Source of the DNA: an uncultured Candidatus Altimarinota bacterium
Lineage (GTDB): Bacteria > Patescibacteriota > Gracilibacteria > BD1-5 > UBA2023
DNA: 39,819 bases
Assembly: GCA_936941205.1 (NCBI GenBank)
Contig: CAKZJF010000057.1
Coordinates: 1 to 39,819, forward strand
Reading direction: 5' to 3'
In this document: one piece after another, positions 22,790-34,553 of the stretch
How positions within the stretch are numbered: position 1 is the first letter of the stretch
Layout of the letters: every line of letters starts with the position of its first letter
Notes under the pieces: generated by a model
What the model saw: the letters and a program-made list of their open reading frames with translations, nothing else
Database searches by the model: none
What the model was told of the DNA's origin: nothing
Position numbers and translations under genes: made by a program

Positions 22790-23896
22790 ATGAGCGACAC
22801 ACAAGTACAAATTCAAGATGATACAACTGCCCCACTCTCAACAATGAACACAAAGCCTCTCTCTTCTACCGAAGAAGCAGAAGTAGAAAAAACCTTCTCT
22901 GAAGCAAAGGATTTTCGACAGCTCGGAGAAAAAATTACTGCCCCACTTGATTCTATTATTGCAGAAACAGCCATAGTAATTGATGGTGATCCTATTATGC
23001 AAGTCTCTGATGAGCTCTCAAAAATGAACTCTTCTGTCCAAGAGGTATATAAGGAAATCATTAATAATGATGGAACCATGATGAAGATTGCAAAATCTGT
23101 TCCCCTTCTTGGTACTCTTATGAAGTCTCTCGACAGCAAATGGGATGAGGCAAAATTTAATATTCAATCCCTCCAATGAAAAATTGAAATGATTTTTTCA
23201 GGATTTGACCAAGCATACAATTCCCTGAATACGAGTATTGATATGCAGAAAAAATTCCTGGAAGGTATCGATGCAAATCTCGGGAAAGTAGTTGCCTATC
23301 GTGACTTTCTTTCTACTAAAATTGAGGCATTCAAGGCACAATGAGCAGAAACAACGGATGAAACCGCAAAGATGAAGCTTGATATGTTTATTCGTCAAGT
23401 GGAGTACTTTCAATCCAATCTCAATGTTCTTATCGGAAATCTCGATATGGCTCGAAAACGACTTCTTATGCGACTGGATGCAGCTGCAAAGCTTTCACTC
23501 TCTATGAGTTCGTCTCGCCCAATATTTAAGACCCTTCTTTCCACGGCTCTCATCGAAACGAGTTCACAAAAGGCGCTTGATGCATCCATGAAAGCAATTG
23601 ATGTTATGGGAGAAACGATTGATAAGATGTCTTCTGAGCTTACTGACAAAGCAATTGAATCCTCTCGAAAAAGTGAAGAGCTTTCTTCAAAACCAGTCCT
23701 TTCTTCGGAAGTTTTCGTAGAAAATGTTACAAAACTCAAGAACCACTTCGAAACAATTGAGGCATTCCGAGCACAAGTAAAAATCGAGGCTGATGCTGAG
23801 AAAAAGGCCTTCGACGATGCAAGTCTAGAGCTCGCAAAAGTAAAAGTTCTCAATGCACAAGAACAAGAAGAACTCGCAAAAGAATTAAATCAATAA
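22790..23896 (+). CDS. TelA-family (toxic anion resistance-like) protein
   Basis: 369 codons; ...DFRQLGEKITAPLDSIIAETAIVIDGDPIMQVSDELSKMNSSVQEVYKEI...SVPLLGTLMKSLDSKWDEAKFNIQSLQGKIEMIFSGFDQAYNSLNTSIDMQKKFLEGI...LDMARKRLLMRLDAAAKLSLSMSSSRPIFKTLLSTALIETSSQKALDASMKAIDVMGETID. Confidence 0.8.
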
Positions 23897-23981
23897 AACT
23901 CCCCAAAATAATCTCTTTTGGAGCAAGAAAGTAATTAAAAAGTATCATATATAATCTTATTGTTTTAATCTGTATTCAACC

Positions 23982-24260
23982 ATGAATCGATCTAAAAAAG
24001 TCACGCTAGGAATATATTTTTTTGCTTTTGTATTACCAATACTCGGAATGATGAATTGTTCAGGATGGAATGAGGGAAGTATGGTTGTTGAATCTTGTAT
24101 TATTGATGGTACTATTTTTAGAGCTTACGCAGATTTCTATTATGGTTGGTTACTTATATCTGCATTCATGGCTGGAGCCCCCATATTAATATTTATTGGA
24201 ATTGTAGTTTTTCTGACAAAACTCATCTCAAAAAGAATTGATAAGTTAGAGAACAAATAA
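23982..24260 (+). CDS. Small membrane protein, unknown
   Basis: MNRSKKVTLGIYFFAFVLPILGMMNCSGWNEGSMVVESCIIDGTIFRAYADFYYGWLLISAFMAGAPILIFIGIVVFLTKLISKRIDKLENK; two TM segments. Confidence 0.65.
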   Translation: MNRSKKVTLGIYFFAFVLPILGMMNCSGWNEGSMVVESCIIDGTIFRAYADFYYGWLLISAFMAGAPILIFIGIVVFLTKLISKRIDKLENK

Positions 24261-24379
24261 ATTTACACTGACTATGTCAACTGCAAAATATTTGCATAAA
24301 AATCTTTCTTTTTATCAAGGGGGATTTTTTTGTATTTTCCCATATTTTTCCATATAATTACCCTACTTATCAATCCACC

Positions 24380-25591
24380 ATGCTTACACGAATCCTCGAA
24401 AAATCATCCGAACAAAAGCCAATAACAAAAGAAATCGAGAAAAAAGTAGATGAGCGCGGCTTCTACTTGTACGAATGGATTTCCTCCGAAGAACTTCGAA
24501 TGACGCTCGATAATGATTATCTTACCATCGTACGATATGGAAGTATTCCACTTGCAATTATTGCAGCAATTGCGGGTTTTATCGGATTTGCCGGAGGAAT
24601 CCCTGGATCAATCATAGCTATTCTTATGGTTCTTGGATTATTCTATATAGTTATCTTTATTCTTCTTTTCTTTGGATTTCTTCGAAAATCTTACCTCTAT
24701 ACGAGAGGGGCAAATGTAGTGATTACAGATAATCATTTTGTACAGGGTGGGAAAATACTTGCAAAAAATAATACCAATTCCATTCAGGAACGTTTTTCCC
24801 TCTATGAAAGAGTATTTCATGAGAAATTTCTAGAAGCCTCACGTCTTGCTGAAAAAAAGCAAATTGAGAAAAAAGCCCTCTTTGATAATCTCAAGGATAT
24901 AGCCATGGGATGAGGAAATATTATCAAACATGTGGGGCGTTCTCGTGATTCTGGAGGGATAATTCTCGTGATTCTTATTGCTGGGTTTCTCTATAGTTTT
25001 ATGATGGCAAGTGTATACTTTATCGGGATGTTTTTCATCGCAATTTTTGGTCGTATATTTGGTTGGCTGGCCCATATGTATCTCTTAGCCATAAGTAATA
25101 AAGAACATATTATTCAAAATTTATTTGGAGAAATAGATGAAAGTGCACAGAAACTTGAGAAGGAAAAAGAAAATATAATCAATCTCTTAAGTGAAGCATC
25201 AAGGAATGAATGGAAAGAAAATCTCCTCGGGAAAATTAACGAATCTACTACACTCCTCGGGAAAATATCAGGAGACGCAGTCAATGATAGTATAAAGCTT
25301 CGAAAAACTTTAGAAGACTCATCATTTAAAGATATCTTCAATTTTATAAAGTATAATAATTGGATAAAGAAACAGATTCTAGAACCAATTGATTCCATAC
25401 TTTTGCTCATAGAAAAAAACTATGCTACAATAGAGAAGACCATCTCTTCTCTTGAAGATGAAATTATAAAAACAACAGACCCATCCCTTAAGAAACCACT
25501 TGAAATTCAAAAAGAACGACTTTTGCTTCAAAAGGAAAGTTTCAAAAGAATCATAAGAATGCTTCAAGGATATAAGGAAAAACTTTCTTAA
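24380..25591 (+). CDS. Membrane protein with long coiled coil, unknown (cluster paralog family)
   Basis: 404 codons; multiple TM segments then coiled coil; C-term TTDPSLKKPLEIQKERLLLQKESFKRIIRML resembles the ORFs at 27685 and 28494. Confidence 0.75.
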
Positions 25592-25604
25592 TACCATTCG
25601 TTTC

Positions 25605-26417
25605 ATGCAACATTTAAGAGATCTATTCATAGATAGTAATATCTCAATCGAAGAGATCCGCGATAAAGTAAGAGCAATAGAATATTACAAGTATCCTACT
25701 TTTCCAAAAAGTATAAAGTGGTTTATGGCATATTTGATTTTTGTTCCAATCACACTTGTTTTTTTGGATGAATTCTTCGATGTTTCAAAATCAAATATAT
25801 TTACCAATCAAATTGCAATTATTGTCTTTATTGGAAGCATTATTCTTGGAGTAATCATACCCATTCTATACTATATCTGATTTTTTCTTATCTATACTCC
25901 AAACAAAAATTCTAAACGACATAATCAAGTACTCTCTTTTCTTGATCAAGCTATACAACATACTACCATAATCCAAGAACAGTATTCTGAATTAAAAATG
26001 TTAATTGAGACCGATAAAACAGTATCTGGAATTGATCCAAAAACAGTTATACATATACGAGATAAAATCCAAGAAATCACAAAAGCAATATCGCTCATAA
26101 AACAAACGTGAAAGAGGCTCAAGATGGAGCGACAATATGCTCATGTATTTGTAAATGAAAGACTGTACGATACCTACATTGAATTATTTACTGAAAAATA
26201 CCAAGAAATAAGTCTTCGTCTCTTTCTTGGTTTTGAAGAGACTATAAATGAATGGATGAATTCTCATACCCATGAGCTTATAGAACTTGAAAAGAGTATA
26301 AATCAACAAATCATTCAACAACCATTAGAAATAACTATTAATTCCCCTCTCACACTTCAACAAATACGATTACAAGATCATATTTATTCTCTCAAACAAG
26401 TTCAAATTACTTCCTAA
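25605..26417 (+). CDS. Membrane coiled-coil protein, unknown
   Basis: 271 codons; MQHLRDLFIDSNISIEEIRDKVRAIEYYKYPTFPKSIKWFMAYLIFVPITLVFL... two TM helices then coiled coil. Confidence 0.72.
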
Positions 26418-26426
26418 TATTTTTTT

Positions 26427-27671
26427 ATGACACAAAAAGATTCTGGTTTCGATGCATTTTTTCAAGCGATTACTACCTCTCCTGAATTTAAAGATGCAGT
26501 TACAAAAGATTGGAAGTGAGATTCACTTGCATCTCTTGAATCCTCCCTTGAAGAAATGCAATCATGAGTAGATAAGGCTGCCAATATTATGAAAAACTTT
26601 GATAGTACTTTTAATACGCCAGAAGCTCAATCAGCTATAAATCCTCCAAAAACTGGAAATCCACAGGATGAACAAGCTCCTTCAATCATAGAAGTGCAAC
26701 GATTTGAAAAAAAAGAATGAAAACCATGGGGATTCGAAGCGGTTGCTGGGATGGATGTACTCAAAGATGAACTTCAAGATAGTTTTATTAAGCCAATTCG
26801 TTTTAAGTTCTTAATAGAACGACTCAAAAAACAATCTCCTGATATGGAAAGTACCCCAGAAGAAAAAAAGAAACATGAACTTCTCTTGAAACTCTATAGT
26901 GAATATGAGAAATTTAAAATTTCTATTCCAACAGGAATGCTCTTCTATGGCCCTCCTTGAACAGGAAAGACATTCATTACCAAGAAACTTGCTGAAGAAC
27001 TTGGTTGTGGCTTTGTTGCAAAAAATATGGGCGAATTTGGTTCATCATATCTCCATCAGACCACAAAAAATATTAAAGACTTTTTTACTGCTACCAAAAA
27101 AGCTGCCGAAAAAGAACCAATTATCTTATTTTTGGATGAGATTGACTCACTTGTCTCTGCTCGAACGGATCGAGTTGATGCAAATAAGGCAGAGGAAATA
27201 AGCCAATTCCTCCAGGAATTCAATGCACTCGAAACAGCACCAAATCTCATAGTTATTGCAGCAACCAATCGGCCTGATCATCTCGATCCAGCTATCCTTC
27301 GTTCTGGACGTCTTGATAAAAAAATCTATCTTGGACCTCCTGATGAGATAGCTCGTCGAGAGCTTTTCAAGATGTATATAGAAAAATCTGGACGTCCTCA
27401 TGAAGCTCTCGATTATGATGAGCTTTCTCATCTTACAGAATGATATGTTTCTGCTGATATTGAAACCATGTGTGATGAAGTTGCACGCGATGCTTCGAGA
27501 AATCTTCTTGAACTCCTTGATGAAGCTGAAAATGGTTCACTTACCGATACAGATCTCAGTGGACACACTATTACGATGGATTCCCTTCGTAAAACTATTA
27601 TAGAAACTCCATCTTCTCTCAAGATGGTAGATATGAGTATATATGAGAGTTGGCTGGAGAAGGTTAAGTAA
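26427..27671 (+). CDS. AAA+ ATPase (classic AAA clade; FtsH/p97/spastin-like module without TM)
   Basis: 415 codons; Walker A GPPGTGKT (third-residue Gly after PP = TGA at 26958), Walker B IILFLDEIDSL, sensor/Arg fingers ATNRPDHLDPAILRSGRLDKKI. Confidence 0.93.
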
Positions 27672-27684
27672 GTTAAATACTACT

Positions 27685-28392
27685 ATGAAGATACAAGCAA
27701 CTGAACTCTTAATTAAATACAAAAATGTATTAATCAACTCACAAGTTAAAATAGATGAGCGATCGAAGGTAATTCTCAGTCATCTTACTAAAATGTCTGT
27801 AATATTTTTAGTAGTGATGACATTATTTATTGGTCTTTCAAAAGGAAGAACAGGTGGTGATCCATTTAAAATTATTATGTTCAATATTTTTTATGGCTTA
27901 ATAATGTGAATACTTGCATATACTCATCCTCTTATACCCAATTTTCTTATTTGAAATATTATCACACCACTCCTCACTTTACCATTAGTAAAAATTTCAA
28001 AAGATATAGAGAACCTTATTGCAAAAATTAACAATACCATAGACCTCATCCAAGATATGGATGAAATACTTGATTTTTTGGATCATCTTCAAAAAATATT
28101 AAAATTTCTAACGGTCTATAAGTTCCTTTTTAGATTCTTGGTATGAGTCAATATAGAAGATATTTTCGAGGAAACGAAGATATGGGTAATGTGAGTTTTA
28201 CGAGACCTCAAGTCAGATCTCAATATCCAGATTATGAATCAGCAATCAATTCTCAAAACAGCAAAATCCGAAGTCGAAATACATATCTGATGAACCACCG
28301 AACTCAATCAAGTCTCAGAACTCCAGAAAGTTCGACTTGATCGACAGATTGAACAATTTGAAGAATTACAGAAAGTAATAGTGAAGATATAG
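27685..28392 (+). CDS. Membrane coiled-coil protein, paralog of 28494 ORF
   Basis: 236 codons; C-term AKSEVEIHIGGTTELNQVSELQKVRLDRQIEQFEELQKVIVKI. Confidence 0.75.
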
Positions 28393-28493
28393 TTTGCTTC
28401 AAAAAACTTATTGTGATAAAATTTTCCTAACACTCCAGATATTTGATATGAATGTATATGAGGATAGTTTGGAGATAATAAAATAGAAATTAT

Positions 28494-29210
28494 ATGCAAA
28501 AATCTCCATTCCTCTTGAATCAATATAAAACTATCAAAAATAAAATCCAAAAAGATATAAATACATCTATTTATACTTATGCTTGAATATGGGGATTTAT
28601 ACTAACTATATTAATAATTTGTTATAGTGTAATTAAGATGGTTTTATATATTGAGAACCTATTTCCATGAAGTATGGAAAATATCTCTCTTCTTATTTTT
28701 ATAGTACTGGGTATTATTATAATTGGTATATGATCTATTTATACTATATACAAACTCGTTAATAATTTACTCATATTTCCTATCAATGTTATTCTAAAAA
28801 TGACTGAAAATCATATTTATTCACTCAATAAAAGTATCAATAATAAAATATATGATTTACAGCAAATTGATGAAATACTTGATAAATTAGAAAATGCTAG
28901 ATATTTATATAGATTTCTTTTTATTATACGTCGAAGTATCTACTATTTGAGTAGAAAGAATTTTTCCGCACTTTCCAAAATTATTGAATCTAACATAGAT
29001 TGGATATTATGAATTCTTGCTAATCTCCGATCTGACCTCCAGATTCGTCTCACAGAACAACAACAAACTCTTCAATCCGCCAAATCTGAAGTCGAGAAGA
29101 ATATAACCTGAAATACTGATCTAAATCAAGTCTCTGAACTTCAACAAGCTCGTCTAAATAGACAGATCGAGCAATTCAAAAATCTTCAAAAAACTCTGGT
29201 ACAAGTATAG
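28494..29210 (+). CDS. Membrane coiled-coil protein, paralog of 27685 ORF
   Basis: 239 codons; C-term AKSEVEKNITGNTDLNQVSELQQARLNRQIEQFKNLQKTLVQV. Confidence 0.75.
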
Positions 29211-29241
29211 TAATAAATTCATCTTCTATTTATAATACAAT

Positions 29242-30147
29242 ATGGAACAACTCGGCTGAATCATATTTCTTGTTATTTTTCTTCTTATTCTCCCTTGAAT
29301 TGCCATCTATTGAGCTTATAAATGGGTACAGGGACTTTTTCAGGATATAAGAAAAACAGAAAATGAGAGGAAAAAGATGGAGGAAATAGATGATGTTTCT
29401 TATAAAAACATTGAAAGTGAACAAGAATTCCATCAATATTCATTTTACCCTACATGAATGAGTCGAACATTTTCAACAAAACCTATAATATGATGAGAAA
29501 TTACGAAACAACAAACTCTCTTCTATACACTTACATGACTCTCTTTTCTTACTTGAAAATATAAATACACTGAAATTGTTTTAAGGAATGTAAATACAAG
29601 ATATTTTGTGAATAATAAGATTGTTATTACTGAACATTTTTGAAAATTTTATATCCTCTATACATGATTTATTACATATTTATTTACAGCATACTGATAT
29701 AGCTTTATTCTAGGAGTATGTACACTTCTCTTCTTCGCAATAACCAATAAAAAAGTTCTAGAAACATTTATGAATGAAAATTCGCTCTATTTGGTAATTT
29801 ATATGCTTACTGTTATTCCAATTAGCATCCCTGCTATATCAGTATTAAATCCAAGGAGATTTATAACACTACTCAAACAACAATCTATGGAATCATTAGA
29901 GTTTGAGGATAGCTTTGATGCCTATTCAAAAGATCCTATTGAAGCAAGAACCATTATAACACCTGCACTCATGGTTCGAGTAGAACAATTCAGTAAACAA
30001 TGGTGACTAAAATGAAAAATCAGGATCATTTGGAAATGAAATGATATCATCTTTGCGATTAAATGAGATATCGATACTCTCAAGTGAGGAGATGACTTCC
30101 TGATATCTCTCCAAGAATATTTAAATCTCAGTTATTATAAAATATAA
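29242..30147 (+). CDS. DUF3137-like membrane protein
   Basis: 302 codons; MEQLGGIIFLVIFLLILPGIAIYGAYKWVQGLF...LEFEDSFDAYSKDPIEARTIITPALMVRVEQFSKQW...NDIIFAIKGD. Confidence 0.72.
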
Positions 30148-30186
30148 ATATTCACTTATAGAATTTGCTTTTCATTTCTCAATATG

Positions 30187-30210
30187 ATACCCTATTAGGG
30201 TATTATTTTT
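30187..30210 (+). terminator. Terminator or attenuator between DUF3137-like gene and lemA
   Basis: ATACCC-TATTA-GGGTAT followed by TATTTTTTATT. Confidence 0.5.
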
Positions 30211-30225
30211 TATTCTAAACTTATT

Positions 30226-30849
30226 ATGACTGGAACCACATTGGAAACACCTGTATTTGGTATTCTTGGAGAAACAACCAATACACTCTTATGACTTGGT
30301 GGGATTGCACTTATTATTGGGCTTTATTTCATCGTCACATATAACTCAATCATCAATGCAAAAAACTCTACAGGTGAGGCATTTTCTGCAATTGATACCG
30401 TTCTTCAGAATAGATACAATCTTATTCCAAATCTCGTTGAAGTTGTAAAAAAATATGCTGCACATGAGGTAGCTGTATTTGATAAAGTTTCAGAAATGCG
30501 AGCTGCACTTCTTTCCAATACTGACAAATGAAGCAGTGAACGATTCTCGAAAGAAAATGAACTTCAATCTACTATGAAATCACTCTTTGCAGTTGCTGAG
30601 AATTATCCAGATCTCAAGGCAAGTACAAACTTTCTCGAACTTCAAACTCAATGGGCTGAATTGGAAGATCGTCTCCAATGAGCTCGTCGAGCATATAACT
30701 CTGCCGTAAAAATGCTCAATAATAAAAAGGAAATGTTCCCTTCTAATATGGTTGCAAAGATGATGACACTTCCGGAATATGCTATGTTTGAAGCTGAAGA
30801 GGCTGCTCGAGTAGAAAAGATGGATGCAAAAGCTATGTTTAATGCATAA
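30226..30849 (+). CDS. lemA: LemA family protein
   Basis: 208 codons; [58 protein letters not shown]...[69 protein letters not shown]. Confidence 0.95.
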
Positions 30850-30864
30850 TACTCTCTAACTGAT

Positions 30865-32199
30865 ATGTTTAATATTGATTTTGCAACTCTCCCTGAAGAG
30901 TCCAAGAAACATCTTGCCCCAGAAGAAATAGTAACTCTCAACTCACTCTTCTCAGATCCTACCATCCAAAAACAACTCGAAGATATCGAAGAGCAACGAA
31001 AAATACGTCAAAAATGGAAATATGCAGTATATGGTTGATGTAGTGTTCTCACTCTTGGACTCTCATTTTTACTCGGAAATGATGAGAATATTTTCATAAA
31101 ATTATTAGATGGATTCTTTTATACCATTGGTTCTGGGGATAATTCTTTCTCTCCAGTAATCTGGACTGCTATTGGTTCCTATTCTCTGGGGATTGGTATT
31201 CTCTATAAAAAGTTTGCATCAAAAATTGAAATTCCTCTCAAAAGCGAAGTACTGAGTAAAATGTGTCCACTCCTCTATTCAAAACTGGAATATAGTTACG
31301 ATGAAAAACATTCTTTTGATGAACTTGAAATTCTTAAGACGAAAGAATTTCTTGATTCGTATGATAGTCTTGATCGTGTTGAAGACTCTGTACATTTCAA
31401 CGTAGAAAAGGATGGAAAAATCTTCTCAGTAAATGGATTTGAACTTGAAACATCTGAAATGCGATGAAGTGGAAAAAATCGAAGAAGAGTAACTACAAAT
31501 CACTGTTATCTCATGAAAGCAGTATTTCCTTATGCACGAATTCCCCTTCAAGATGATCTCCATATTCTCTCTGATCAGGCAGATTCAAACACAAGTAAAA
31601 AATGGTTTCTCCCAATTTTCTTTACCCTATTTTCTAGTCCATTTCTTATAGTAATACTCTCTCAAATATCAGAAAATCTTTGGTGGATAGGTCTCCTATG
31701 AGGTATTGGAATCGGAAGTATGTTTTATTTCTATAATAAACGAAAGATAAATGAAAACCGTATTCATCTCGAAAATATAGAGTTTGAAAAGCTCTTTGAT
31801 GTAAAGTGTGAAGATCAAATAACAAGTCGTATGATACTTACTCCAGCATTTATGGATCGTATAGTTCAGTTCATACAAAAAACATGAAATCAGTATGAAT
31901 TTATATTTCAAAGTAATATCATGTATGTAAAAAGACATATTCATGGAAATTATCTAGAAGCTGGAACAGAAAAAAATATGCTTACGAATTTACGATGATT
32001 TGTTCAATTTTATACTGATATGCGTGAAATTATTTCTTTTACACACGATATGAATCTGATGTATCTCTCAAAGACCACAGATCAAAGTGGCATTATCAAT
32101 AAAGGGACTGCACTCCCTGCAATCATTCCAATCCAAATGATAAAACCAAATAATAATACAAATGGATTTTTCTCTAAAATTACTGCTCGCTTTGCATAA
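30865..32199 (+). CDS. DUF3137 family membrane protein
   Basis: 445 codons; ...YSKLEYSYDEKHSFDELEILKTKEFLDSYDSLDRVEDSVHF...VFPYARIPLQDDLHIL...LENIEFEKLFDVKCEDQITSRMILTPAFMDRIVQF. Confidence 0.85.
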
Positions 32200-33597
32200 T
32201 TATGCAACATCTATCACGTTTCCTTTTTCAAACCAAGATATCCGCTCATATGAGCGGATTTTTTCTTGCATCCCTTTTGGAATCCCTATTTGATATACGA
32301 TTTCAACGAATTCTATAGCAGTCCGCTCAATATTTGTACGGAGTAATCCGTCTGGAATAAGTGCATGCGGGCGGAGATATAACTGCATATTTTTAAAATC
32401 CCTTTTCCAATTCTGTTTTATTTTTTCGATTTCTCCTATACAGATATCAATGACATCTGGATTTCCTGCGCGGAACTGGAAAAACATATTTTCAAATGCT
32501 CGTCGTTTTACATCAAGATATTCCCCATTTCTAAATTCTTCTAAGAGTGCTCAAAAAAACCATGCGATAGAATCTTTCAGATTCGCTTCGATATAATCAG
32601 TTCGTTCATATATCGCCTGATTTCTTCAATCCCTCTCCAGTGCAAGGGCCATTTCAAGCTGAGAATTCATTGATACAAGTTCTTCGATACGCCTATTAAG
32701 AGAGAGATTCTCTCGAACTCGTTCTGATCATTTCTTTTCATTGACTCGAAGTGCCTGAGCCTCATGAGACAAATTTGCAACCTGCTCAGAGAGTGTTTTT
32801 CCAGGGAGTTTCAACGGAGACATAACCTTTTCTATTGCCCTATATCCTGTCTCAATAGGAACAAGTTTCTGCCACCAATTTTGAAATTTTTGTGCATTCT
32901 TTTGTGCTACTTCCAAAAGTACTATACGTTCTTGGAGATTTGTTTTGAGTGATATATTTTCACTACTCACTTCCGATAATTCTGTACGTAAAGAGAGAAG
33001 CTGTTCTTGAATTGAAACATTATTTTTTCGAAATCGACGGATAGCATCCTGAAGAAGTGAATGTATTGACTTTTTTCATTCTATAGCCGTATCAGCTCGA
33101 GTAGTCTCATTATGCAAATCTCTGAGAATCTGTGCTATCTTATCACCGTACACTCGTTCCATATAAGCAAGAGCTGCATCTCATCATTTTGCAGACATCA
33201 CGGATAATATTCGAAATACCGATGCATTCACCTGAACTGTTGTCTGAAAAATGGATTGTTCAATAATATCTTGAAAAGAAGCACTCACTTGTTTAGAAAG
33301 GGATGCATAGTAGAGATCACTCCCATTATCGATTCCATGTGTAATTGCTTGTTCGATAGAATGTACAAGTTTTTCTATAGAACATGTTAGATCAGCATCA
33401 AGTACTCGTTTTCGTAAAAAGAATTCAAACAAAGATAAGCATGTGAGGGCAAATTCTTTTTCAAAATCCTTACATATTCCTTGAATTCATTTTGGATTAC
33501 ATCGAGCATCATAAACGGCGCAGAAAAAGCGCTCTCCAAAATACTTGAGTTGAGTACTATCATTTTCCTGTAATAGAGAAGTTGAGCTGTTATTCAT
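32200..33597 (-). CDS. Coiled-coil protein, unknown
   Basis: 466 codons; MNNSSTSLLQENDSTQLKYFGERFFCAVYDARCNPKGIQGICKDFEKEFALTCLSLFEFFLRKRVLDADL...; long heptad-rich centre, one continuous code-25 frame. Confidence 0.7.
32240..32264 (+). terminator. Intrinsic terminator (perfect 20-bp palindrome) for the + strand operon
   Basis: ATCCGCTCATATGAGCGGAT followed by TTTTT; lies inside the 3' coding part of the convergent gene. Confidence 0.75.
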
Positions 33598-33659
33598 ACT
33601 ATATAAGATATATATTAATATAAATTGTCAATTAATTTATAGAATCATTACAAAATAAC

Positions 33660-33687
33660 TTTACAAATGAAACATATTCCGTATTAT
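33660..33687 (+). promoter_or_regulatory. Sigma70-like promoter of RRM gene
   Basis: TTTACA (33660-33665), 16-bp spacer, TATTAT (33682-33687); leader of roughly 100 nt before ATG 33791. Confidence 0.5.
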
Positions 33688-33790
33688 GGTTCACGTAAGT
33701 TGTTCGTTGTACGCTATCGTCAATCTGTTTGCACAGTTTCAGGTGAGTATAAAAGAGATTTACGTGTTTTATTTTTTCTTTTTTATTGTT

Positions 33791-34081
33791 ATGGCTAAAA
33801 AGCTATTCGTAGGAAATCTTAGTTGGAAAATGACTAATGAAGACCTTTACAGTGTATTTGCTGAATTCGGAGAAATCGAAGAGGCAGTAGTTGCTATCGA
33901 CAAACTCTCTGGTCGTTCTAAGGGGTTTGGATTCGTTACTTACGTTGAAGACGCAAGTGCAGCATCTGCTATCGAAGCTCTTAATGGTGCTGAGATTGAA
34001 GGTCGTCAGATTGCAGTGAATGAAGCTCTTCCTCCAAAACCACGTGAGGAACGTCGAAGTTTCCGCAATGATCGTTACTAA
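33791..34081 (+). CDS. RRM-domain RNA-binding protein
   Basis: MAKKLFVGNLSWKMTNEDLYSVFAEFGEIEEAVVAIDKLSGRSKGFGFVTYVEDASAASAIEALNGAEIEGRQIAVNEALPPKPREERRSFRNDRY; RNP1 KGFGFVTY and RNP2 LFVGNL. Confidence 0.96.
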   Translation: MAKKLFVGNLSWKMTNEDLYSVFAEFGEIEEAVVAIDKLSGRSKGFGFVTYVEDASAASAIEALNGAEIEGRQIAVNEALPPKPREERRSFRNDRY

Positions 34082-34103
34082 TATATACGGTACGATACAA
34101 TAT

Positions 34104-34129
34104 AAAAACCCCACTCACGTGGGGTTTTT
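34104..34129 (+). terminator. Intrinsic terminator
   Basis: AAAAACCCCAC-TCAC-GTGGGGTTTTT. Confidence 0.9.
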
Positions 34130-34201
34130 ATATTGCTCATATGTCAATATTTGACGAATTATACATTATAATGTATCCTATACATATACTAACAAGTTCT
34201 T

Positions 34202-34543
34202 ATGATAGACTATGCTCATGAATGGAAAGAATTTCAAGAACTCCCACTCGAGGAGAAAAAGAAAATTGCCCTCAATATTATAAGTCAGTTCAGATGAAAA
34301 TGAGAAATATTTGATCTCATATTTGAGTACCTGACCCGAGGGAATAATATTACGGAGCAAGATTGTATTGATGTATATCAGAGTCTTATGAAAACTTCTT
34401 TTGGAGTAGAAAGTGAGAATGAAAAACTCGCCCTCGAACAACTGAATACTATTAAGGCAAAGTGACTCCGTATGAAAGAAATAGAACTTTCAGAAAGGAA
34501 GGATACCGAGCAGGATGCGATTCAAATGATTAATTCTCTATAA
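34202..34543 (+). CDS. Hypothetical protein
   Basis: 114-codon code-25 ORF MIDYAHEWKEFQELPLEEKKKIALNIISQFRGKGEIFDLIFEYLTRGNNITEQDCIDVYQSLMKTSFG... Confidence 0.65.
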
Positions 34544-34553
34544 TTTCCCACAT

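Noticed and set aside
23410-23853. Minus-strand ORF, 147 aa
   Set aside because: Antisense of the TelA-like gene, which has clear family sequence
23900-23930. Possible hairpin CCAAAA...TTTTGG after the TelA-like gene
   Set aside because: Weak 6-bp A/T-rich stem without a following T-run
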